A stretch of DNA of 64,000 nucleotides from CAZIXN01 sp039180415 (GCA_039180415.1 JBCDDH010000001.1:49155-113154), one strand, 5' to 3'; positions 16,348-25,051 are shown, numbered from the stretch's first letter. Numbers and translations are program-made. Notes: generated by a model not told the origin, from the letters alone.

Positions 16348-17362
16348 CGAGAGTGCCGCCGCGGGCGACGTAGCCCGGCAAGCCCGAAGCATCGAAGCGG
16401 GCGTCGTACCCGAAGTGCTTCAGGATCGCGGACAGGACCGCCGCGCCGTTGCCGCGATCGTCGGTGACGAACACCGTGATCCCTTCGAGACCATCGCGTT
16501 CTCGTTGCTCATCTCTTTCGGCGCCGGTTCCCCTTCGGGCGGCTTTCTCGACCGCCTCAAGGACGACTCGCTCCGCCTCGGAAACGAGTGTCGGACGCTT
16601 AATGTCGGGGACCAAGTCGCGCCACGGCAGGTTTATCGAACGCAAGATATGCCCCCTCTGGTCCGTGCCGGGGACCCGCGCCTCCCCGTCGAACGCGCGG
16701 GCCGACCTGGCGTCCAACACGATCGCGTCAGAGGATGCTTCGTGATAATTCGTTCGGCCCGATCGCAACAACGGCACTGCCAATACCACCGGTGCGCGGA
16801 GCGGCGACGCTTCGGTGCGGACCGGTTGGCCGCGCGCGATCCATTCGCGGAGGTGTCCGTCGAGCAGGCGGGCGTTGGCGTCGAGGCCGAGCATCGTCAG
16901 ACCGGCGTAGACCCGCGCCGGGAAGATGCCGGCGGCGTCGCCGTAGAGCAGCAGGTCCGTGTCCGGGCCGATGCCGTGCCCGCCAAGCCACGCGGCGAAG
17001 TCTTCGGGAGTCGGCAGCAGCGAGCGCAGGCCGTCGCGGGTCGCGTAGGTCTCTTCGCCTTTGACGTAGACCGCGCCGGGGATATGGCCGTGGTCGTACC
17101 CCCGCCGCCCGTGCCCGACGTGGACGATCACCAGCGGGCGGACGCCGGCGTGCCAGTCGCCCTCGGCGGGGCCAGCGGCCGTGCCGCGCTGCGCCTCGGC
17201 GGCCACGCGGGCGGCGAGTTGATCCACCGTCACGAACACCTCGGCGGCGGCGCGGAGGCTCCCGGCGAACGCGGTGAGCCCGACGAACAGCACGAAAAAA
17301 ACCCCGCGTTGATGCGCGGGGCTTCGAAAGGTTTTAAATCTTGAACTCGGTCGGGCGCTCAT
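16313..17362 (-). CDS. exported rhodanese-like protein with no catalytic cysteine
   Basis: 349 aa. A long basic leader then a hydrophobic segment (FFVLFVGLTAFAGSLRAAA) suggests export. Two rhodanese repeats are visible: the first around VHVGHGRRGYDHGHIPGAVY and LLLYGDAAGIFPARVYAGL, the second around IVLDARSARAFDGE, RGHILRSINLPW and FVTDDRGNGAAVL. In thiosulfate sulfurtransferases the second domain carries Cys in a CGSGVTA-like loop; here the loop reads TDDRGNGAA, and the whole protein has no cysteine. It therefore cannot carry a persulfide. The start is doubtful: a strong terminator-like hairpin for the upstream gene lies inside codons 14-23. A GTG just past it (about 17294) is an alternative. 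Confidence 0.78.
   Translation of the reverse strand: MSARPSSRFKTFRSPAHQRGVFFVLFVGLTAFAGSLRAAAEVFVTVDQLAARVAAEAQRGTAAGPAEGDWHAGVRPLVIVHVGHGRRGYDHGHIPGAVYVKGEETYATRDGLRSLLPTPEDFAAWLGGHGIGPDTDLLLYGDAAGIFPARVYAGLTMLGLDANARLLDGHLREWIARGQPVRTEASPLRAPVVLAVPLLRSGRTNYHEASSDAIVLDARSARAFDGEARVPGTDQRGHILRSINLPWRDLVPDIKRPTLVSEAERVVLEAVEKAARRGTGAERDEQRERDGLEGITVFVTDDRGNGAAVLSAILKHFGYDARFDASGLPGYVARGGTLVNPTPSSDATP
17295..17321 (-). terminator. intrinsic terminator, inside the 5' end of the rhodanese reading frame
   Basis: On the minus strand, arms CCCCGCG and CGCGGGG with a 6-nt loop (17302-17321) are followed at once by seven T residues (17301-17295), a textbook Rho-independent terminator. It sits 65 bp after the stop of the PEP-CTERM gene at 17386, whose transcript it would end. 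It also encodes residues of the downstream rhodanese N-terminus if translation starts at 17362. Confidence 0.85.
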
Positions 17363-17385
17363 GCCGGCAGTTTAAGCCGCGGCGT

Positions 17386-18495
17386 TCACGCCGAGCGGCG
17401 GCGGAGCATGGCCAGCCCGCCGAGTCCGAGCAGGGCCGCCGAGGCGGGTTCGGGGATGGCGTAAATCCCGGCGATGGCGCCGGTGACGCTGCTGTCCGAA
17501 CCAATCAGGAAGGCCAATTCGCCGTCAACCCACCCCAGGTCGGTGATGCCGATCACCGGGCTGCTGCTGGTGCCCAGGCCCGAGTTCGCGGGGCCGGCCA
17601 GGATCTCGGCTTGCGTCAGGACGAAGCCCAGCGTGCCCAGCGGGTCGTCGGGATCGAACGAAAGGATCGCGTCGAAGCCCGAGTCGAAGAAGAAGATGTC
17701 GCCGTTGGGTGCGGCGAAGAAGCCGGTGTTGGTCGGGTTGATGCCGTTGGTGCCGCCGAGGATCGCGTCGGCTTGATCGGCAGTGACCAGGACTTCGCCG
17801 GTGCCCGTGTTGGTGTCAAAGGCGTAGATGCCTTCGACGAGCGGGCTGGAGCCCGAGGCGTTGCCGAAGAACAGGACGCCGTCAGAAGCGGCCAGGCCGG
17901 AAATGATGTCGTCGCCGGAGAGGGCGGCGAGCTCGGTGTCGGTCACGACGGTTTCGAAGGTGTTCACTGAGGTGTTGGCGATGATCGAGTCGGTGTCGGT
18001 CTCGTAGAAAAAAGTCTCGCCGGTGATCGCATCGACGGCGCCGAAGAACACGCCGGGTCCGGTGCCGCCGATGAAGGCGTCGAGGCTGGGTTCGGAGCCT
18101 TCGATGGAAACGCCGTTGATGCCGACGGTGCTGAAGCCGTATATCTGATCGGTCGTGATCTCGCCGCTGAGGATCGTGTCCCCGCTGAGGTCGAAGAAGG
18201 CGGGGGCGTAAGCGTCGTTGCCGGTCAGGCCGATGAGCTGGGTGCTGTCCACCGTGGTGGTGACGGTGTTCGCGCCGCCGGCGTCTTCGATTTTCTGGAT
18301 CGCGGGGACGTCGTTGCCGGAGATCACGGCGAAGGCGTCGGAGCCATCGCCGACGAACCCGGCGATGAACGTGTTGCCGCTGTCGGCAAAAATGTCGTCG
18401 CCATCGGTGAGTTGGATGTATTGGGCGGAAGCCGCGGTGCCGAGCGACAGACTCGCCAAGAGCGTGGCGGTGGTGGCAACAAAACGGGAAGTCAT
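17386..18495 (-). CDS. PEP-CTERM sorting domain protein of unknown function
   Basis: 369 aa. Signal peptide TLLASLSLGTAASAQ; a long acidic, Gly/Asp/Thr-rich region of beta-propeller-like repeats (FAVISGNDVPAIQKIED, TILSGEITTDQIYGFSTVGI, GLAASDGVLFFGNASG, FAAPNGDIFFFDSGFDAIL); then AIPEPASAALLGLGGLAMLRRRSA, a complete PEP-CTERM tail. Unlike the other PEP-CTERM proteins with ectodomains here, it lacks the dockerin-like cassette. No enzyme motif is recognisable. It is likely exported and processed by an exosortase encoded elsewhere. It follows another PEP-CTERM gene by 84 bp and has its own promoter candidate. Confidence 0.88.
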   Translation of the reverse strand: MTSRFVATTATLLASLSLGTAASAQYIQLTDGDDIFADSGNTFIAGFVGDGSDAFAVISGNDVPAIQKIEDAGGANTVTTTVDSTQLIGLTGNDAYAPAFFDLSGDTILSGEITTDQIYGFSTVGINGVSIEGSEPSLDAFIGGTGPGVFFGAVDAITGETFFYETDTDSIIANTSVNTFETVVTDTELAALSGDDIISGLAASDGVLFFGNASGSSPLVEGIYAFDTNTGTGEVLVTADQADAILGGTNGINPTNTGFFAAPNGDIFFFDSGFDAILSFDPDDPLGTLGFVLTQAEILAGPANSGLGTSSSPVIGITDLGWVDGELAFLIGSDSSVTGAIAGIYAIPEPASAALLGLGGLAMLRRRSA

Positions 18496-18566
18496 AGTCT
18501 TTCTCTCCGGTTTAGAAACAATCCGTAAGCCGCGGCACGAATTTTTCGTGGGTGCGCGACCGATAG

Positions 18567-18594
18567 ATGATACTGGCTTTCAAGACCGTCGCAA
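18567..18594 (-). promoter_or_regulatory. promoter candidate for the PEP-CTERM gene at 18495
   Basis: On the minus strand TTGCGA (18594-18589, preceded by CCC) and TATCAT (18572-18567) are spaced by 16 bp. The -35 part overlaps the last codons of the upstream gene, which ends at 18580. The same CCTTG-type -35 with 16-17 bp spacing precedes three other PEP-CTERM genes in the window. Confidence 0.5.
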
Positions 18595-20304
18595 GGGTCT
18601 TCCGCAAGAATTTCGGCGGGTCAGCAGGAAGCCCGACAGGCCCCAAACCGCGGCCGCGGTGGGTTCAGGCACGGCGGAACCGGACAAATCGGGGGCCGCC
18701 AAGGAATTCCCCCAGTTATTCAGGACGCGGTTGAGCTCTTCCTGATCGACGTTGAGGGTTTCGAAGCCGTCCGCGTTGGCCCAGTCGCCGCGGGCCAGCC
18801 CCCAGTTGTTGAGCACGAAGTTCAGGTCGCCCTGCTCGACGGAGCCGGAATCGTTGTAGTCGCCTTCGAGCCCCGCGACGGTGAGCGGCAGCACGAGGCG
18901 GTACACGTCGCTCTGCGTGTTGAGCTCCCCCGGGAGTCGCCCGTAGAAGTGCAAGACCACCTCGTCGTTTTCGTTGCGGTCGCTGAGCGTCAGGACCGAG
19001 GTGGTGAGGATGCCGAGGTTGCCGGCGGGGTCGCCCGCTTCGTCGAGGATCGGCGAGCCGACGGCCGCGACTTCTTGCCCGTTGACGATCAGGCTGTCGC
19101 CCCAGAGGATCGCGACGTCGCCGTCGTTGTTGAGCGCGAGGTCGCCGGTCCGGCCGGTAAAGGTGGGGGTGGTGCCTTCGAAGTCTGAGTCGACCGCGTC
19201 GCCGGTGCGGAGGAGCACTTCGTCGACGACCGAGCCCGAGCCGGAAAGGATGAGCGTCTCGAACCCGTTGCCGTTGGTGATCTCGCCGGCGACGATCCAG
19301 TCGCCGTTTTGGTTGATCGCCGGGTTGGTGAAGTCGTACCAGTCGTAGCCGGCGTCGCCGCCGATCAGTTCCGCGGGCACGGCGACGTCTTCCCGTACCA
19401 GCCCGCCGGTGGGCAGGGCGGTGACGGCGGCGCCATTGACCAGCAGTTGGTCGTCGATGGGCTGGGTGTTGACGTTCACTCGGAACGCGGTGGGGTCCAT
19501 GTCCAGCAGGCCGATCCATTGGTTGCCATCGGTCGACGCGTTGAGCGAACCGAGGCTTTGGAAGGTGCTGAGCCCGAGGCTTTCGAAGGGCACGGTCGCC
19601 TCGGCCCCAGACAGGCCGGAGATGCTGTCGCCGGTGCGGATGACCGACGACCACGTGCCCGCGTCGTAGCGGAAGAGGCCCTGGTCGAACCGGGTGCCGG
19701 TGATGTTCTGCGGGGGGAAGGTGTCGGTTTGGCCGTTGGTGTAGGAGGCGGAGACCAGGAACGTGTCCTGATCGACCAGCCGGACCAGGCCGAACCCGTC
19801 CCACGTGTAACCAGGCAGGCCGAGCTCGCCGGGCAGGGCGTCGCCTTCGCGGAGCACCACGCTGGGGCTGCCGCCGGTGGGCTGAATCAGCAACGGGTCG
19901 CCGCTGGCGACGGTGTCGCGGTAGGCGAGCGTGCGGTCGTCGGCGATGTTCAGGCCGGACAACGGCGAGGCAGCATTGGTCGGGATCAGGTCGAACGCCT
20001 GGATCTGGACCTCCGGCGTGATGGGCAGCGGGGCGGCGGGCGACTCGACGACGATGCCCAGTCGCATGCTCCCGTTGGCCGGGAAGGGGAAGGTCTGCAG
20101 GAAGCTCGTGTCGGTCGCGCGGACGGCGACGGCACCATCGGTGGTTCCCGCGAGGCCCCCGATCACGTTGATGTCAAAGCCTTCGAGGACGTCGGTTTCG
20201 CCGATGACGCGCTGGATCGAGGTGACCTGGGCCCACGCGGGACCGGCGACGGCCAGCGTCGAGCTAAGGCAAGAACACAGAAACACTTGGTGAGCGCGGG
20301 TCAT
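18580..20304 (-). CDS. PEP-CTERM protein with dockerin-like cassette and NxxGxxAF-type repeats
   Basis: 574 aa. Signal peptide LSSTLAVAGPAWAQ. The body contains recurrent phrases such as VVLREGDALPGELG, VIRTGDSISGLSG, LLRTGDAVDSDFEGTTPTF, NQNGDWIVAGEI and NNDGDVAILWGD. This is a degenerate version of the tandem repeat family (NxxGxxAF) seen clearly at 43709. A dockerin-like cassette follows (GDYNDSGSVEQGDLNFVLNN ... VDQEELNRVLNNWG), then the tail AVPEPTAAAVWGLSGFLLTRR with extra basic residues. Exported, function unknown. It is divergent from the pseudopilin gene across a region with two inverted repeats. Confidence 0.88.
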   Translation of the reverse strand: MTRAHQVFLCSCLSSTLAVAGPAWAQVTSIQRVIGETDVLEGFDINVIGGLAGTTDGAVAVRATDTSFLQTFPFPANGSMRLGIVVESPAAPLPITPEVQIQAFDLIPTNAASPLSGLNIADDRTLAYRDTVASGDPLLIQPTGGSPSVVLREGDALPGELGLPGYTWDGFGLVRLVDQDTFLVSASYTNGQTDTFPPQNITGTRFDQGLFRYDAGTWSSVIRTGDSISGLSGAEATVPFESLGLSTFQSLGSLNASTDGNQWIGLLDMDPTAFRVNVNTQPIDDQLLVNGAAVTALPTGGLVREDVAVPAELIGGDAGYDWYDFTNPAINQNGDWIVAGEITNGNGFETLILSGSGSVVDEVLLRTGDAVDSDFEGTTPTFTGRTGDLALNNDGDVAILWGDSLIVNGQEVAAVGSPILDEAGDPAGNLGILTTSVLTLSDRNENDEVVLHFYGRLPGELNTQSDVYRLVLPLTVAGLEGDYNDSGSVEQGDLNFVLNNWGLARGDWANADGFETLNVDQEELNRVLNNWGNSLAAPDLSGSAVPEPTAAAVWGLSGFLLTRRNSCGRPLRRS

Positions 20305-20364
20305 CTTTCGAGTCCTTCGGAGCGGGGGATAGAAGCTCCGAGTTAGGCGGGAGTGCGGGTTGAT

Positions 20365-20407
20365 GCGAACATAGTTCGCGATTTTGCCGAATTTTCATAT
20401 AATTCGG
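20365..20407. promoter_or_regulatory. divergent control region with two inverted repeats and a perfect -10
   Basis: Two dyads lie between the divergent genes: GCGAAC-ATA-GTTCGC (20365-20379) and CCGAATT-N7-AATTCGG (20387-20407). A consensus TATAAT (20398-20403) for the plus-strand pseudopilin gene lies inside the second dyad, and the first dyad covers its weak -35 area. This is a typical arrangement for repressor or activator binding. It also implies transcription begins near 20410, which fixes the downstream start at 20443. Confidence 0.6.
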
Positions 20408-20442
20408 AGCCTGCGAATATACACCGAAAACGGAAACGCTCG

Positions 20443-21264
20443 ATGCCCTTTTTGCCACGCCCGAACCAGTTTCGCGATTCTCGCGGCCATTTCGGGTTCA
20501 CGCTGATCGAGTTGCTGGTGGTGATTTCGATCATCGCGCTGTTGATTGGGATTTTGCTGCCCGCGTTGGGGTCGGCCCGGGAATTGGGCCGTCAAACGGT
20601 TTGTCTGGCCAACCTCCGCGGGATCACTGCGGCCTCTCACGCTTACGCCACGGACCAGGACGGCTACTTCCCTTGCAACGGGCAGTGGGGGCAGTCGGCT
20701 TGGAGCCCGACCCAACCCGGGCAGACCGGCTTCGCCTCGGCGATCTACCGGGCCGGGGCCGGCTTTACGGTCGCGGACAACCCCTTCGAGCCGCACGCGG
20801 GCACCGGACCGGAGACGGTCGGCCTCGGGGCAGCGCTCGAACACGGCGGCTACATGGTCGGCGGTGGTCAGCCGTGGCAATGCCCGTCGCGGACCGTCGA
20901 GTATCGCAACAACGGCAACACGTACAGCTTCAACGCTAGCCGGGGCCCCGAGCAGATCGCCGGCTTCACCATCCAGACGCTCTCCAGCCGAGCCAAGGCG
21001 TTCGACGTGGGCTACACCCGCGCGGACCAGATCGCCCTCACCGCCGCGTCGACTTCCGCGGGCAGCACCCAGTCCCGCGTGCCCTGGGTCTACGACGTCA
21101 CCGGCCTGAGCGCCGCGCCCGCCGGCGAAGTGTTCATCGGCACGTTCTCGCCGCCACGCGGCACGACCGACGAACCCAAGCCGCATACGGTCGATCCCGA
21201 CTCGTCCGGCATCAACGACGGATACTTCGACGGGTCGGCCGGGCTGCGCAGCCTGATCGACTAA
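20443..21264 (+). CDS. prepilin-type N-terminal cleavage/methylation domain protein (pseudopilin-like)
   Basis: 273 aa from ATG 20443 (MPFLPRPNQF); the frame is open from 20353, but the TATAAT at 20398 makes earlier starts unlikely. The type III signal is RGHFGFTLIELLVVISIIAL: cleavage by a prepilin peptidase between Gly and Phe, methylation of Phe, then a hydrophobic helix to ILLPALGSARELGRQTVCLA. The rest resembles planctomycete DUF1559/H-X9-DG type proteins, including a late acidic His/Asp/Gly segment around PHTVDPDSSGINDGYFDG. Such proteins are processed like type II secretion pseudopilins; their roles are mostly unknown. Confidence 0.88.
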   Translation: MPFLPRPNQFRDSRGHFGFTLIELLVVISIIALLIGILLPALGSARELGRQTVCLANLRGITAASHAYATDQDGYFPCNGQWGQSAWSPTQPGQTGFASAIYRAGAGFTVADNPFEPHAGTGPETVGLGAALEHGGYMVGGGQPWQCPSRTVEYRNNGNTYSFNASRGPEQIAGFTIQTLSSRAKAFDVGYTRADQIALTAASTSAGSTQSRVPWVYDVTGLSAAPAGEVFIGTFSPPRGTTDEPKPHTVDPDSSGINDGYFDGSAGLRSLID

Positions 21265-21301
21265 CCGGTCTGCGTTCGTTTCCGGGGTTAGGTTGAAACG
21301 G

Positions 21302-22561
21302 ATGAGCTCTGATCAACTTTGGCGCACGCTTCCCGCCGTGACGCTCGCGGCGCTCTTGGCCGTGCTGGGAAGCCGTTTCGATTTCGCCTCAGGGATCGCC
21401 CGTGCGGAGATCGCCGAAGATCGTCCAGCACCTCTCACTCTCGGCATCGATGAATTGCGCGCCGCGTACGCCGGGCCGCCGGAGACGTGGCCGGCGTTCG
21501 TGGTGGACGCGGGCGTCGAGGCGGTGGAGTTGGGATTGGTGCCGCAGGTCGAGCATCCCGCGGACAATCCGTACAGCGAAGACAAGGCGGAACTCGGGGA
21601 GCAATTGTTCTTCGATCCGCGGTTGAGCCGGTCGAATCAGATGAGCTGCGCGTCTTGCCACGATCCAGATTTGGGTTGGGCGGACGGGCGGACGGTGTCG
21701 TTCGGCACGGACCGGCTGGAGCTGGCCCGCAACGCGCCCACCGCGCTGGGCTCGGGGCATTTCGATCGGCTGTTCTGGGACGGTCGGGCGGACTCGTTGG
21801 AAGACCTGACGTTGAAGGTGATCGCCAACGCGGACGAGATGCACGGCGTGGGCAAACAGGTCGCGGCGAAGATCGGCGCGATCCCGGAATACCGGCAGGC
21901 GTTCATCGATGCGTTCGAAGACGAGATGGCGTTCGACGACAACGACGAGCCGGTCGCCGAGCCCGTGACGCTCGAACGCATCGGCCAAGCGGTGGCGACG
22001 TTCGTGCGGACGATCGAGCCCGGGCGGTCGCGGTTCGACCGGTTCGTCCGGCGGGCCGGTGCCACCGGCGACACGTCGAGCTTCACCGACGACGAGCTGT
22101 GGGGCCTGCACCTGTATCGCACCGAAGCGAACTGCATGAACTGCCACCACGGCCCGATGATGACCGACGGCCAGACGCACGTGACGGGCCTGCACCTGTA
22201 CACCCGGCGGGACGACTACGACCCCGGGGCCTTCGCGGTAACGGGAAACGACGAAGACCGCGGGGCGTACAAGACGCCGCACCTGCGGCACATCGCGCGG
22301 ACCGGGCCGTACATGCACCACGGGCTGTTCGAGTCGCTGGAGGTGGCGGTGCGGGCTTACAACGGCGGGAACCGGGTCGGCCGGCCGCGGGGCAAATATC
22401 TGGACGACCCCGCGTTTCCCGTGATGTCGCCGCTGATCCACGAGCTGGACCTCAGCGAAGCGCAGGTGCAACAGATCGTGTCGTTTCTGCGGACGCTGAG
22501 CGAGCCGCACCGTCGGGTGGAGCCGCCGGATTTGCCGCCGGGGTTGTACGGGCGGGAGTGA
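21302..22561 (+). CDS. di-heme cytochrome c peroxidase / MauG family protein
   Basis: 419 aa from ATG 21302 (TTG 21293 possible). An N-terminal hydrophobic leader (LPAVTLAALLAVLGSRF) directs export. Two haem-c sites are present, SCASCHD in the N-terminal domain and CMNCHHG in the C-terminal domain, plus ELGEQLFFDPRLSRSNQMSC, LFWDGRADSLEDL, YKTPHLRHIARTGPYMHHG and LDLSEAQVQQIVSFLRTL, all characteristic of bacterial di-haem peroxidases. It would reduce peroxide, or oxidise a protein partner as MauG does, in the periplasm. It is followed by an unrelated transporter gene after 110 bp. Confidence 0.93.
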   Translation: MSSDQLWRTLPAVTLAALLAVLGSRFDFASGIARAEIAEDRPAPLTLGIDELRAAYAGPPETWPAFVVDAGVEAVELGLVPQVEHPADNPYSEDKAELGEQLFFDPRLSRSNQMSCASCHDPDLGWADGRTVSFGTDRLELARNAPTALGSGHFDRLFWDGRADSLEDLTLKVIANADEMHGVGKQVAAKIGAIPEYRQAFIDAFEDEMAFDDNDEPVAEPVTLERIGQAVATFVRTIEPGRSRFDRFVRRAGATGDTSSFTDDELWGLHLYRTEANCMNCHHGPMMTDGQTHVTGLHLYTRRDDYDPGAFAVTGNDEDRGAYKTPHLRHIARTGPYMHHGLFESLEVAVRAYNGGNRVGRPRGKYLDDPAFPVMSPLIHELDLSEAQVQQIVSFLRTLSEPHRRVEPPDLPPGLYGRE

Positions 22562-22671
22562 TCGCCAACGCGGCGGATCAAGGCTGCGGATGTTGGCGTA
22601 GGTTTTCTCTTTCCTGCGTTTTTCGTGTTTCTTTCGTTTCCTGCGTTTCGCTCGCCCGTTAGCTTGACGGC

Positions 22672-24123
22672 ATGCCCGACGACCCGCACGCGTCTTCCGA
22701 GCCGGCCGCACCCCAACCGGTGCCGCGCAAATACGACCCGTACGGCAAGCCCGAGACGCCGCTGTGGCGGGTCCGTTGGTTCCAGGTGAGCTTGGGCATC
22801 ATCGTGGTGTTGACGGTGGCGTCGTACGTGGTGCCGGCGGCGTTCCGGCTGGTGTACGCGACGCGGTCGGTGCTCACGCCGATCCTGGTGGGGCTGACGC
22901 TGGCGTACATCTTGAACCCCGCGGTCACGTATCTGTACGAACGGTTCAAGGTGCCCCGGCCCGTAACGGCGGCGACGATGCTCGGGTCGTTGGCGTTGGT
23001 GGTGACGGGGTTGCTGGTGCTGATCCCGATCATGCTGTGGCAGGCGTTGCGTTTGCTGGAGAAGATTCCCGACACGGTGCATGAATTGGCGGCGCGGCCG
23101 GACTTACCGGCGCTCGTGGACCCGGTGGTGCAGTGGTTGAGCGAGACGCTCAAGCAGTTGGACGTCGTGGCGCATTCGTTTTTTGAGCCGGACATGGGGG
23201 CGCCTTCGGCCGCGGCCGCGGGTGCTAGCGCGGGAGCGGGTGAAGCGACGGAGACGGCCGCGGCGACCGCGGAAACCGTGGTGGACACGGCGACGGATTC
23301 GCACGACGGCTCGGCCGCCGCGGACATCCCGGAAACGGGGAGCTTGCCCCCGGAGGGATCGAGCGCGGAAGAGTCCGAGGTTTCGTTCCTGGACACGGTG
23401 ACCGGCTCGCTGGGCGACGTGAACTGGAAGGCGGTGGCCGAGGCGAGCAGCACGGCGTTGGATTTGGGGGCCGGGGCGGTGGGCACGGTCACGGGGGCGG
23501 TGGGCTACGCGATGGTGTTCGCGGTGGTGGCGGCGTTCGTGTTCTTCTTCGCCACGTGGAAGTTCCGGGACTTCGTGTGCTGGTTCGATCCGTACGTGCC
23601 GGAGAGCAAGAAAGCCCGGGCCTACGAGGTGCTGGGGATGATGGATCGCTCGGTGTCGGCGTTCATCCGCGGCCGGCTGATTCAGGCGAGCATCATGGCG
23701 GTGGTGCTGACGATCGGTTTGCTGTTCACGGACGCGCGGCAGTTCGCGCTGCTGCTGGGCGTGGCGGGCGGGGTGCTGGGGCTGGTGCCGTACGTGGGGC
23801 TGGTGGTGTGGCCGGCGACGATCGTGGTGGCGTGCCTGTTGAACCTGCAGGCGGGGGAATCGATCGCGCTCTGGGGCGCGGTGATTTTGCCGTCGGTGGT
23901 GTTCGTGGTCGCGCAGAGCCTGGACGCGTACGTGATCGAGCCGGTGGTGCAGGGCAAGGCGACCAATCTGGACGCGTTGACGGTGCTGCTGGTGGTGTTG
24001 ATCGGCGGCTCGCTGGCGGGCCTGCTGGGCTTGCTGATCGCGATCCCGGCGGCGGCGTGCCTGAAGATCCTGTGGCGGGAGGTGGTATCGCCGGAGCTGC
24101 GGCAGCTGGCTTCGCAGACGTGA
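22672..24123 (+). CDS. AI-2E family transporter with a large low-complexity insertion
   Basis: 483 aa, well above the usual ~350. Hydrophobic helices near residues 30-50, 60-82 and 100-125 and a C-terminal block of helices (ILPSVVFVVAQSLDAYVIEP, VVQGKATNLDALTVLLVVLI, GGSLAGLLGLLIAIPAAACL) match the AI-2E/UPF0118 exporter family, including the conserved EPVVQGK segment. Between residues about 180 and 245 sits an Ala/Thr/Glu/Ser-rich, probably disordered, acidic insertion. Substrates in this family include autoinducer-2 or ions (Na+/H+); this one is not known. Confidence 0.9.
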   Translation: MPDDPHASSEPAAPQPVPRKYDPYGKPETPLWRVRWFQVSLGIIVVLTVASYVVPAAFRLVYATRSVLTPILVGLTLAYILNPAVTYLYERFKVPRPVTAATMLGSLALVVTGLLVLIPIMLWQALRLLEKIPDTVHELAARPDLPALVDPVVQWLSETLKQLDVVAHSFFEPDMGAPSAAAAGASAGAGEATETAAATAETVVDTATDSHDGSAAADIPETGSLPPEGSSAEESEVSFLDTVTGSLGDVNWKAVAEASSTALDLGAGAVGTVTGAVGYAMVFAVVAAFVFFFATWKFRDFVCWFDPYVPESKKARAYEVLGMMDRSVSAFIRGRLIQASIMAVVLTIGLLFTDARQFALLLGVAGGVLGLVPYVGLVVWPATIVVACLLNLQAGESIALWGAVILPSVVFVVAQSLDAYVIEPVVQGKATNLDALTVLLVVLIGGSLAGLLGLLIAIPAAACLKILWREVVSPELRQLASQT

Positions 24124-24192
24124 AGCACGAGACCAAGAAGATCGAGAACATTCAGGCTTTGCGCCCGCGGGTTTGCGGGAGCCCACCGCGGC

Positions 24193-24885
24193 TTAATCGT
24201 TGGCTTCTTGCGTTTCCTGACTTTCTTGCGTTGCGTCGCCTCCGCGCACCCGCGCTTCGGCCATCTTGTAGATCGCCGTCGTCTCGTCGCGGTTGAATTT
24301 CCAGTCGTCCAGGAGCACCCGGTGGTCGTCGCCCTCGCCGTCGAGGTACCTCAGGTACGCGATGCCTTTGGACTTCCAGCGGTCGTCTTCGATGGCTTGC
24401 ACCTGATCCCAGGTCAGGTCGACGCCCGCGTGGGTGCGGACGCCGCGGTCGTCGGCCTCGACGTATCGCTTGCCCGCGGCGAGCCAGCACCAGGCGAACC
24501 ACAGGCCGATCGGGGCGCAGACGCCCATCATGACGAACTGGGTCGCAATGTCATGGGTCTCGAGGGGCTTGATCTTGTTGGGGTTCTTGGCGACGGACTC
24601 GCCGTAGCCCTGCTGCCGGGCGTAGTCGGGCCAGCGAGTCTGCCAGTCGTCGTGCTGTTCCTGGAAGGCTTGGAGGTCTTCGTACATCGCCTGGGCGGCG
24701 GGGTAGGCGACGGCGCCGTCGTAGAGCGCCCAGCCCGCGAAGCCGAGCAGGCCCAGAGTGAGGATGAGCAGGCGGACGCGATAGCCGTTGGCGATGGTGG
24801 CGCGGACGGGGCCGGTCGGCGGGGCGGGGTCGGCCGACTCGGCTTGGGGCTCCGCGACGGCTTGGGGTTGGTCTTCGTGGCTCAT
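24193..24885 (-). CDS. conserved hypothetical two-helix membrane protein
   Basis: 230 aa. An acidic Pro/Ala-rich N-terminus (MSHEDQPQAVAEPQAE) precedes two hydrophobic segments: VRLLILTLGLLGFAGWALYD at about residues 37-56, and FVMMGVCAPIGLWFAWCWLAA at about 117-137. The helices are separated by a polar loop. A C-terminal soluble domain of about 90 residues follows, DLTWDQVQAIEDDRWKSKG through VLLDDWKFNRDETTAIYKMA, which looks like a PH-like (bPH) fold. No named family is claimed. It is convergent with the AI-2E gene. Confidence 0.75.
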   Translation of the reverse strand: MSHEDQPQAVAEPQAESADPAPPTGPVRATIANGYRVRLLILTLGLLGFAGWALYDGAVAYPAAQAMYEDLQAFQEQHDDWQTRWPDYARQQGYGESVAKNPNKIKPLETHDIATQFVMMGVCAPIGLWFAWCWLAAGKRYVEADDRGVRTHAGVDLTWDQVQAIEDDRWKSKGIAYLRYLDGEGDDHRVLLDDWKFNRDETTAIYKMAEARVRGGDATQESQETQEAND

Positions 24886-25051
24886 GGCAGGGTCCGGAGG
24901 AAGAATCGCGATGCGGCGTCTATCGGCTGCGCGACGCGGGACGCACCATAGGGGAAGCCGGAAACCGCGGATTTATTCCCGGTGGGTTGGGCGTTTGCGG
25001 GGGCGGAGCGTCGCGTCCGTGGGCGGCGGGGTGGGGCCGGCGAGGCGAGCG

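Noticed and set aside
18580..20304. Clean NxxGxxAF repeat protein
   Set aside because: Only some phrases match; I note the resemblance but do not claim full family membership, unlike the gene at 43709.
20365..20379. LexA (SOS) box
   Set aside because: The repeat has GAAC and GTTC, but with a 3-base spacer rather than the four of the Gram-positive-type LexA site, and no SOS gene is adjacent.
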